NCBI GenBank assembly: GCA_039707655.1
Contig: CM077673.1
Coordinates: 6,644,001-6,708,000 of the forward strand
DNA: 64,000 bases
Direction: 5' to 3'
Source of the DNA: Elymus sibiricus
Taxonomy: Eukaryota; Streptophyta; Magnoliopsida; Poales; Poaceae
Shown here: piece by piece, positions 51,601 to 61,783 of the stretch
Layout: the number at the start of each line of letters is the position of its first letter
Numbering within the stretch: position 1 is the stretch's first letter
Translations under genes and position numbers: made by a program
The notes under the pieces: generated by a model
The model's input: the letters and a program-made list of their open reading frames with translations, nothing else
Database searches by the model: none
What the model was told of the DNA's origin: nothing

Positions 51601-52411
51601 TGGACCAAATCTGCGAGTTTTGGCAAGGTCCCCGTGACCGGACCCCGAGCATCCCCAAATGTTGGGACGACCACAACAACCAAAAACAGTGAATAATAGC
51701 ATAGAAAACAGGTAAGAATGGACCAAATCTGCGAGTTTTGGCGAGGTCCCCGTAAGCGGACCCCATGGTTCCCCGAACGTTTCGATCGTCCCGAGACCCA
51801 AAATCAGTGAGTAATAGCATAGAAAACTGGCCGGAAAAGACAAAATCTGCTAGTTTTGGCGAGGTCCCGGTAACCGGTCCACGGGCTTCCCCGAATGTTC
51901 GGACGGCCACGACAACCAAAAAAACAGTGAATAATAGCATAAAAATCTGGTCAGAATGGACAAAATCTGCGAGTTTTGGCGAGGTCCCCGTAAGCGGACC
52001 CCGGGGTTCCCCGAACATTTGGATCGCCCCGGGACCCATAATCAGAGAGTAATAGCATAGAAAACAGGTAAGAATGGACCAAATCTGCGAGTTTTGGCGA
52101 TGTCACCGTAACCGTTCCACGGGCTTCCCCGAACGTTCGGACGACCAAGACAACCAAAAAACAGTTAATAATAGCACAGAAAACTAGTAAGAATGGACCA
52201 AATCTGCGAGTTTTGGTGAGGTCCCCGTAACCGGACCCCGGGCTTCCCCGAACGTTCGGACGACCACGACAACCAAAAAACAGTGAATAATAGCATAGAA
52301 AACTGGTAAGAATGGACCAAATCTGCGAGTTTTGGCAAGGTCCCCGTGACCGGACCCCGAGCATCCCCAAATGTTGGGACAACCACAACAACCAAAAACA
52401 GTGAATAATAG
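45651..52411. repeat. Region 10, copy 1 of a 6,761-bp 57-monomer block
   Basis: E-type starts are 45651, 46363, 46956, 47668, 48380, 49092, 49566, 50040, 50752, 51226 and 51938, giving unit sizes 6, 5, 6, 6, 6, 4, 4, 6, 4, 6 and 4 monomers. The five-mer (46363-46955) lacks type A: F is followed directly by B. From about 49.1 kb the sequence changes to the right-hand subtype (CATAAAAATCTGG in E, CAGTTAATAATAG in F). The exact unit order recurs in the next block. Confidence 0.94.
46363..46955. repeat. 593-bp five-mer lacking type A
   Basis: The unit is E-F-B-C-D. F ends with the variant CAACCTAAAAACAG and is followed directly by a B monomer with TTTTCGCAAGG. The loss is exactly one 119-bp monomer. 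Its only other occurrence is at 53124-53716, in copy 2 of the 6,761-bp block, so the deletion arose once and was then duplicated. Confidence 0.92.
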
Positions 52412-55400
52412 CATAGAAAACTGGTCAGAACAGACCAAATCTGCGAGTTTTGGCGAGGTCCCCGTAAGCGGACCCCGGGGTTCCCCGAACATTTGGATCG
52501 CCCCGGGACCCATAATCAGAGAGTAATAGCATAGAAAACAGGTAAGCATGGACCAAATCTGCGAGTTTTGGCAATGTCACCGTAACCGTTCCACGGGCTT
52601 CCCCGAACGTTCGGACGACCAAGACAACCAAAAAACAGTGAATAATAGCACAGAAAACTAGTAAGAATGGACCAAATCTGCGAGTTTTGGCGAGGTCCAC
52701 GTAACCGGACCCCGGGCTTCCCCGAACGTTCGGATGACCACGACAACCAAAAAACAGTGAATAATAGCATAGAAAACTGGTAAGAATGGACCAAATCTGC
52801 GAGTTTTGGCAAGGTCCCCGTAACCGGACCCCGAGCATCTCCAAATGTTGGGACGACCACAACAACCAAAAACAGTGAATAATAGCATAGAAAACTGGTC
52901 AGACTGGACCAAATCTGGGAGTTCTGGCGAGGTCCCCGTAAGCGGACCCCATGGTTCCCCGAACGTCTCGATCGTCCCGAGACCCAAAATCAGTGAGTAA
53001 TAGCATAGAAAACTGGCCGGAACAGACAAAATCTGCTAGTTTTGGCGAGGTCCCGGTAACCGGTCCACGGGCTTCCCCGAATGTTCGGACGGCCACGACA
53101 ACCAAAAAAACAGTGAATAATAGCATAGAAATCTGGTCAGAATGGACAAAATCTGTGAGTTTTGGCGAGGTCCCCGTAAGCGGAACCCGGGGTTCCCCGA
53201 ACATTTGGATCGCCCCGGGACCCATAATCAGAGAGTAATAGCATAGAAAACAGGTAAGAATGGACCAAATCTGCGAGTTTTGGCGATGTCACCGTAACCG
53301 GTCCACGGGATTCCCCGAACGTTCGGACGACCAAGACAACCTAAAAACAGTGAATAATAGCATAGAAAACTGGTAAGAATGGACCAAATCTGCGAGTTTT
53401 CGCAAGGTCCCCGTGACCGGACCCCGAGCATCACCAAATGTTGGGACGACCACAACAACCAAAAACAGTGAATAATAGCATAGAAAACTGGTCAGACTGG
53501 ACCAAATCTGCGAGTTCTGGCGAGGTCCCCGTAAGCGGACCCCATGGTTCCCCGAACGTCTCGAACGTCCCAAGACCCAAAATCAGTGAGTAATAGCATA
53601 GAAAACTGGCCGGAACAGACAAAATCTGCTAGTTTTGGCGAGGTCCCGGTAACCGGTGCACGGGCTTCCCCGAATGTTCGGACGGCCACGACAACCAAAA
53701 AACCAGTGAATAATAGCATAGAAATCTGGTCAGAATGGACAAAATCTGCGAGTTTTGGGGAGGTCCCCGTAACCGGACCCCGGGGTTCCCCGAACATTTG
53801 GATCGCCCCGGGACCCATAATCAGTGAGTAATAGCATAGAAAACAGGTAAGAATGGACCAAATCTGCGAGTTTTGGCGATGTCACCGTAACCGGTCCATG
53901 GGCTTCCCCGAACGTTCGGACGACCAAGACAACCAAAAAACAGTGAATAATAGCACAACAAACTAGTAAGAATGGACCAAATCTGCGAGTTTTGGCGAGG
54001 TCCCCGTAACCGGACCCCGGGCTTCCCCGAACATTCGGACGACCACGACAACCAAAAAACAGTGAATAATAGCATAGAAAACTGGTAAGAATGGACCAAA
54101 TCTGCAAGTTTTGGCAAGGTCCCCGTAACCGGACCCCAGGCATCCCCAAATGTTGGGACGACCACAACAACCAAAAACAGGGAATACTAGCATAGAAAAC
54201 AGGTAAGAATGGACCAAATCTGCGAGTTTTGGCGGGGTCCCCGTAAGCGGACCCCATGGTTCCCCGAACGTTTCGATCGTCCCGAGACCCAAAATCAGTG
54301 AGTAATAGCATAGAAAACTGGCCGGAAAAGACAAAATCTGCTAGTTTTGGCGAGGTCCCGATAACCGGTCCACGGGCTTCCCCGAATGTTCGAACGGCCA
54401 CGACCACTAAAAAAACAGTGAATAATAGCATAGAAATCTGGTCAGAATGGACAAAATCTGCGAGTTTTGGCGAGGTCCCCGTAAGCGGACCCCGGGGTTC
54501 CCCGAACATTTGGATCGCCCCGGGACCCATAATCAGAGAGTAATAGCATAGAAAACAGGTAAGCATGGACCAAATCTGCGAGTTTTGGCGATGTCACCGT
54601 AACCGTTCCACGGGCTTCCCCGAACGTTCGGACGACCAAGACAACCAAAAAACAGTGAATAATAGCACAGAAAACTAGTAAGAATGCACCAAATCTGCGA
54701 GTTTTGGCGAGGTCCACGTAACCGGACCCCGGGCTTCCCCGAACGTTCGGATGACCACGACAACCAAAAAACAGTGAATAATAGCATAGAAAACTGGTAA
54801 GAATGGACCAAATCTGCGAGTTTTGGCAAGGTCCCCGTAACCGGACCCCGAGCATCTCCAAATGTTGGGACGACCACAACAACCAAAAACAGTGAATAAT
54901 AGCATAGAAAACTGGTCAGACTGGACCAAATCTGGGAGTTCTGGCGAGGTCCCCGTAAGCGGACCCCATGGTTCCCCGAACGTCTCGATCGTCCCGAGAC
55001 CCAAAATCAGTGAGTAATAGCATAGAAAACTGGCCGGAACAGACAAAATCTGCTAGTTTTGGCGAGGTCCCGGTAACCGGTCCACGGGCTTCCCCGAATG
55101 TTCGGACGGCCACGACAACCAAAAAAACAGTGAATAATAGCATAGAAATCTGGTCAGAATGGACAAAATCTGTGAGTTTTGGCGAGGTCCCCGTAAGCGG
55201 AACCCGGGGTTCCCCGAACATTTGGATCGCCCTGGGACCCATAATCAGAGAGTAATAGCATAGAAAACAGGTAAGAATGGACCAAATCTGCGAGTTTTGG
55301 CGATGTCACCGTAACCGGTCCACGGGATTCCCCGAACGTTCGGACGACCAAGACAACCTAAAAACAGTGAATAATAGCATAGAAAACTAGTAAGAATGGA

Positions 55401-58400
55401 CCAAATCTGCGAGTTTTGGCGAGGTCCCCGTAACCGGACCCCGGGCTTCCCCGAACATTCGGACGACCACGACAACCAAAAAACAGTGAATAATAGCATA
55501 GAAAACTGGTAAGAATGGACCAAATCTGTGAGTTTTGGCAAGGTCCCCGTAACCGGAACCCGGGCATCCCGAAATGTTGGGACGACCACAACAACCAAAA
55601 ACAGTGAATAATAGCATAGAAAACAGGTAAGAATGGACCAAATCTGCGAGTTTTGGCGAGGTCCCTGTAAGCGGACCCCATGGTTCCCCGAACGTTTCGA
55701 TCGTCCCGAGACCCAAAATCAGTGAGTAATAGCATAGAAAACTGGCCGGAAAAGACAAAATCTGCTAGTTTTGGCGAGGTCCCGGTAACCGGTCCACGGG
55801 CTTCCCCGAATGTTCGGACGGCCACGACAACCAAAAAAACAGTGAATAATAGCATAAAAATCTGGTCAGAATGGACAAAATCTGCGAGTTTTGGCGAGGT
55901 CCCCGCAAGCGGACCCCGGGGTTCCCCGAACATTTGGATCGCCCCGGGACCCATAATCAGAGAGTAATAGCATAGAAAACAGGTAAGAATGGACCAAATC
56001 TGCGAGTTTTGGCGATGTCACCGTAACCGTTCCACGGGCTTCCCCGAACGTTCGGACGACCAAGACAACCAAAAAACAGTGAATAATAGCACAGAAAACT
56101 AGTAAGAATGGACCAAATCTGCGAGTTTTGGCGAGGTCCCCGTAACCGGACCCCGGGCTTCCCCGAACGTTCGGACGACCACGACAACCAAAAAACAGTG
56201 AATAATAGCATAGAAAACTGGTAAGAATGGACCAAATCTGCGAGTTTTGGCAAGGTCCCCGTAACCGGACCCCGAGCATCCCCAAATGATGGGACGACCA
56301 CAACAACCAAAAACAGTGAATAATAGCATAGAAAACTGGTCAGAACAGACCAAATCTGCGAGTTTTGGCGAGGTCCCCGTAAGCGGACCCCGGGGTTCCC
56401 CAAACATTTGGATCGCCCCGGGACCCATAATCAGAGAGTAATAGCATAGAAAACAGGTAAGAATGGACCAAATCTGCGAGTTTTGGCGATGTCACCGTAA
56501 CCGTTCCACGGGCTTCCCCGAACGTTCGGACGACCAAGACAACCAAAAAACAGTTAATAATAGCATAGAAAACTAGTAAGAATGGACCAAATCTGCGAGT
56601 TTTGGTGAGGTCCCCGTAACCGGACCCCGGGCTTCCCCGAACGTTCGGACGACCACGACAACCAAAAAACAGTGAATAATAGCATAGAAAACAGGTAAGA
56701 ATGGACCAAATCTGCGAGTTTTGGCAAGGTCCCCGTGACCGGACCCCGAGCATCCCCAAATGTTGGGACGACCACAACAACCAAAAACAGTGAATAATAG
56801 CATAGAAAATTGGTCAGAACAGACCAAATCTGCGAGTTTTGGCGAGGTCCCCGTAAGCGGACCCCGGGGTTCCCCGAACATTTGGATCGCCCCGGGACCC
56901 ATAATCAGAGAGTAATAGCATAGAAAACAGGTAAGAATGGACCAAATCTGTGAGTTTTGGCGATGTCACCGTAACCGTTCCACGGGCTTCCCCGAACGTT
57001 CGGACGACCAAGACAACCAAAAAACAGTTAATAATAGCACAGAAAACTAGTAAGAATGGACCAAATCTGCGAGTTTTGGTGAGGTCCCCGTAACTGGACC
57101 CCGGGCTTCCCCGAACGTTCGGACGACCACGACAACCAAAAAACAGTGAATAATAGCATAGAAAACTGGTAAGAATGGACCAAATCTGCGAGTTTTGGCA
57201 AGGTCCCCGTGACCGGACCCCGAGCATCCCCAAATGTTGGGACGACCACAACAACCAAAAACAGTGAATAATAGCATAGAAAACAGGTAAGAATGGACCA
57301 AATCTGCGAGTTTTGGCGAGGTCCCCGTAAGCGGACCCCATGGTTCCCCGAACGTTTCGATCGTCCCGAGACCCAAAATCAGTGAGTAATAGCATAGAAA
57401 ACTGGCCGGAAAAGACAAAATCTGCTAGTTTTGGCGAGGTCCCGGTAACCGGTCCACGGGCTTCCCCGAATGTTCGGACGGCCACGACAACCAAAAAAAC
57501 AGTGAATAATAGCATAAAAATCTGGTCAGAATGGACAAAATCTGCGAGTTTTGGCGAGGTCCCCGTAAGCGGACCCCGGGGTTCCCCGAACATTTGGATC
57601 GCCCCGGGACCCATAATCAGAGAGTAATAGCATAGAAAACAGGTAAGAATGGACCAAATCTGCGAGTTTTGGCGATGTCACCGTAACCGTTCCACGGGCT
57701 TCCCCGAACGTTCGGACGACCAAGACAACCAAAAAACAGTTAATAATAGCACAGAAAACTAGTAAGAATGGACCAAATCTGCGAGTTTTGGTGAGGTCCC
57801 CGTAACCGGACCCCGGGCTTCCCCGAACGTTTGGACGACCACGACAACCAAAAAACAGTGAATAATATCATAGAAAACAGGTAAGAATGGACCAAATCTG
57901 CGAGTTTTGGCAAGGTCCCCGTGACCGGACCCCGAGCATCCCCAAATGTTGGGACGACCACAACAACCAAAAACAGTGAATAATAGCATAGAAAACTGGT
58001 CAGAACAGACCAAATCTGCGAGTTTTGGCGAGGTCCCCGTAAGCGGACCCCGGGGTTCCCCGAACATTTGGATCGCCCCGGGACCCATAATCAGAGAGTA
58101 ATAGCATAGAAAACAGGTAAGAATGGACCAAATCTGTGAGTTTTGGCGATGTCACCGTAACCGTTCCACGGGCTTCCCCGAACGTTCGGACGACCAAGAC
58201 AACCAAAAAACAGTTAATAATAGCACAGAAAACTAGTAAGAATGGACCAAATCTGCGAGTTTTGGTGAGGTCCCCGTAACTGGACCCCGGGCTTCCCCGA
58301 ACGTTCGGACGACCACGACAACCAAAAAACAGTGAATAATAGCATAGAAAACTGGTAAGAATGGACCAAATCTGCGAGTTTTGGCAAGGTCCCCGTGACC

Positions 58401-59172
58401 GGACCCCGAGCATCCCCAAATGTTGGGACGACCACAACAACCAAAAACAGTGAATAATAGCATAGAAAACAGGTAAGAATGGACCAAATCTGCGAGTTTT
58501 GGCGAGGTCCCCGTAAGCGGACCCCATGGTTCCCCGAACGTTTCGATCGTCCCGAGACCCAAAATCAGTGAGTAATAGCATAGAAAACTGGCCGGAAAAG
58601 ACAAAATCTGCTAGTTTTGGCGAGGTCCCGGTAACCGGTCCACGGGCTTCCCCGAATGTTCGGACGGCCACGACAACCAAAAAAACAGTGAATAATAGCA
58701 TAAAAATCTGGTCAGAATGGACAAAATCTGCGAGTTTTGGCGAGGTCCCCGTAAGCGGACCCCGGGGTTCCCCGAACATTTGGATCGCCCCGGGACCCAT
58801 AATCAGAGAGTAATAGCATAGAAAACAGGTAAGAATGGACCAAATCTGCGAGTTTTGGCGATGTCACCGTAACCGTTCCACGGGCTTCCCCGAACGTTCG
58901 GACGACCAAGACAACCAAAAAACAGTTAATAATAGCACAGAAAACTAGTAAGAATGGACCAAATCTGCGAGTTTTGGTGAGGTCCCCGTAACCGGACCCC
59001 GGGCTTCCCCGAACGTTCGGACGACCACGACAACCAAAAAACAGTGAATAATAGCATAGAAAACTGGTAAGAATGGACCAAATCTGCGAGTTTTGGCAAG
59101 GTCCCCGTGACCGGACCCCGAGCATCCCCAAATGTTGGGACAACCACAACAACCAAAAACAGTGAATAATAG
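52412..59172. repeat. Region 10, copy 2 of the 6,761-bp block
   Basis: E-type starts are 52412, 53124, 53717, 54429, 55141, 55853, 56327, 56801, 57513, 57987 and 58699, each exactly 6,761 bp from copy 1. Rare variants are preserved one for one. The only internal difference I found is at 50668 (G, in CTAGGTTTGG) against 57429 (T). The left boundary lies inside the C/E hybrid at 52412-52529. Copying of this size with almost no divergence means the event is very recent, unless it is an assembly artefact. Confidence 0.94.
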
Positions 59173-59528
59173 CATAGAAAACTGGTCAGAACAGACCAAA
59201 TCTGCGAGTTTTGGCGAGGTCCCCGTAAGCGGACCCCGGGGTTCCCCGAACATTTGGATCGCCCCGGGACCCATAATCAGAGAGTAATAGCATAGAAAAC
59301 AGGTAAGAATGGACCAAATCTGCGAGTTTTGGCGATGTCACCGTAACCGTTCCACGGGCTTCCCCGAACGTTCGGACGACCAAGACAACCAAAAAACAGT
59401 TAATAATAGCACAGAAAACTAGTAAGAATGGACCAAATCTGCGAGTTTTGGTGAGGTCCCCGTAACCGGACCCCGGGCTTCCCCGAACGTTCGGACGACC
59501 ACGACAACCAAAAAACAGTGAATAATAG

Positions 59529-59647
59529 CATAGAAAACTGGTAAGAATGGACCAAATCTGCGAGTTCTGGCAAGGTCCCCGTGACCGGACCCCGAGCATC
59601 CCCAAACGTTCGGACGACCACGACAACCAAAAAACAGTGAATAATAG
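59529..59647. repeat. Hybrid monomer B/A
   Basis: It opens like B with GGCAAGGTCCCCGTGACC and GAGCATCCCCAAA, then switches to the A ending (CGTTCGGACGACCACGAC and A6). The same hybrid is at 62140-62258. The next monomer starts like B (GAAAACTGGTAAG) but is otherwise C. Two exchanges, or one exchange plus conversion, are needed to explain the pair. The net effect on unit length is only +1 bp. Confidence 0.88.
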
Positions 59648-60477
59648 CATAGAAAACTGGTAAGAATGGACCAAATCTGCGAGTTTTGGCGAGGTCCCCG
59701 TAAGCGGACCCCATGGTTCCCCGAACGTTTCGATCGTCCCGAGACCCAAAATCAGTGAGTAATAGCATAGAAAACTGGCCGGAAAAGACAAAATCTGCTA
59801 GTTTTGGCGAGGTCCCGGTAACCGGTCCACGGGCTTCCCCGAATGTTCGGACGGCCACGACAACCAAAAAAACAGTGAATAATAGCATAAAAATCTGGTC
59901 AGAATGGACAAAATCTGCGAGTTTTGGCGAGGTCCCCGTAAGCGGACCCCGGGGTTCCCCGAACATTTGGATCGCCCCGGGACCCATAATCAGAGAGTAA
60001 TAGCATAGAAAACAGGTAAGAATGGACCAAATCTGCGAGTTTTGGCGATGTCACCGTAACCGTTCCACGGGCTTCCCCGAACGTTCGGACGACCAAGACA
60101 ACCAAAAAACAGTTAATAATTGCACAGAAAACTAGTAAGAATGGACCAAATCTGCGAGTTTTGGTGAGGTCCCCGTAACCGGACCCCGGGCTTCCCCGAA
60201 CGTTCGGACGACCACGACAACCAAAAAACAGTGAATAATAGCATAGAAAACTGGTAAGAATGGACCAAATCTGCGAGTTTTGGCAAGGTCCCCGTGACCG
60301 GACCCCGAGCATCCCCAAATGTTGGGACAACCACAACAACCAAAAACAGTGAATAATAGCATAGAAAACTGGTCAGAACAGACCAAATCTGCGAGTTTTG
60401 GCGAGGTCCCCGTAAGCGGACCCCGGGGTTCCCCGAACATTTGGATCGCCCCGGGACCCATAATCAGAGAGTAATAG

Positions 60478-60953
60478 CATAGAAAACAGGTAAGAATGGA
60501 CCAAATCTGCGAGTTTTGGCGATGTCACCGTAACCGTTCCATGGGCTTCCCCGAACGTTTGGATGACCAAGACAACCAAAAAACAGTGAATAATAGCACA
60601 GAAAACTAGTAAGAATGGACCAAATCTGCGAGTTTTGGCGAGGTCCCCGTAACTGGACCCCGGGCTTCCCCGAACGTTCGGACGACCACGACAACCAAAA
60701 AACAGTGAATAATAGCATAGAAAACAGGTAAGAATGGACCAAATCTGCGAGTTTTGGCGATGTCACCGTAACCGTTCCATGGGCTTCCCCGAACGTTTGG
60801 ATGACCAAGACAACCAAAAAACAGTGAATAATAGCACAGAAAACTAGTAAGAATGGACCAAATCTGCGAGTTTTGGCGAGGTCCCCGTAACTGGACCCCG
60901 GGCTTCCCCGAACGTTCGGACGACCACGACAACCAAAAAACAGTGAATAATAG
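60478..60953. repeat. Tandem F-A dimer duplication inside an eight-mer
   Basis: Two 238-bp F-A pairs, 60478-60715 and 60716-60953, follow each other. Both carry the rare changes GTTCCATGGG and GTTTGGATGACC in F and GTAACTGGACC in A, and look identical by eye. The duplication makes the unit 60360-61309 an eight-mer (E-F-A-F-A-B-C-D), the longest unit in the window. Confidence 0.93.
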
Positions 60954-61783
60954 CATAGAAAACTGGTAAGAATGGACCAAATCTGCGAGTTTTGGCAAGG
61001 TCCCCGTGACCGGACCCCGAGCATCCCCAAATGTTGGGACGACCACAACAACCAAAAACAGTGAATAATAGCATAGAAAACAGGTAAGAATGGACCAAAT
61101 CTGCGAGTTTTGGCGAGGTCCCCGTAAGCGGACCCCATGGTTCCCCGAACGTTTCGATCGTCCCGAGACCCAAAATCAGTGAGTAATAGCATAGAAAACT
61201 GGCCGGAAAAGACAAAATCTGCTAGTTTTGGCAAGGTCCCGGTAACCGGTCCACGGGCTTCCCCGAATGTTCGGACGGCCACGACAACCAAAAAAACAGT
61301 GAATAATAGCATAAAAATCTGGTCAGAATGGACAAAATCTGCGAGTTTTGGCGAGGTCCCCGTAAGCGGACCCCGGGGTTCCCCGAACATTTGGATCGCC
61401 CCGGGACCCATAATCAGAGAGTAATAGCATAGAAAACAGGTAAGAATGGACCAAATCTGCGAGTTTTGGCGATGTCACCGTAACCGTTCCACGGGCTTCC
61501 CCGAACGTTCGGACGACCAAGACAACCAAAAAACAGTTAATAATAGCACAGAAAACTAGTAAGAATGGACCAAATCTGCGAGTTTTGGTGAGGTCCCCGT
61601 AACCGGACCCCGGGCTTCCCCGAACGTTCGGACGACCACGACAACCAAAAAACAGTGAATAATAGCATAGAAAACTGGTAAGAATGGACCAAATCTGCGA
61701 GTTTTGGCAAGGTCCCCGTGACCGGACCCCGAGCATCCCCAAATGTTGGGACAACCACAACAACCAAAAACAGTGAATAATAG

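Larger units (their letters stand above)
59173..61783. repeat. Region 11a: 2,611-bp 22-mer
   Basis: E-type starts are 59173, 59886, 60360 and 61310, giving units of 713, 474, 950 and 474 bp (6, 4, 8 and 4 monomers). The 713-bp unit contains a B/A hybrid (59529-59647) and a following monomer that opens like B and continues like C. The 950-bp eight-mer contains a duplicated F-A pair. The next block repeats this order at an offset of 2,611 bp. Confidence 0.92.
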
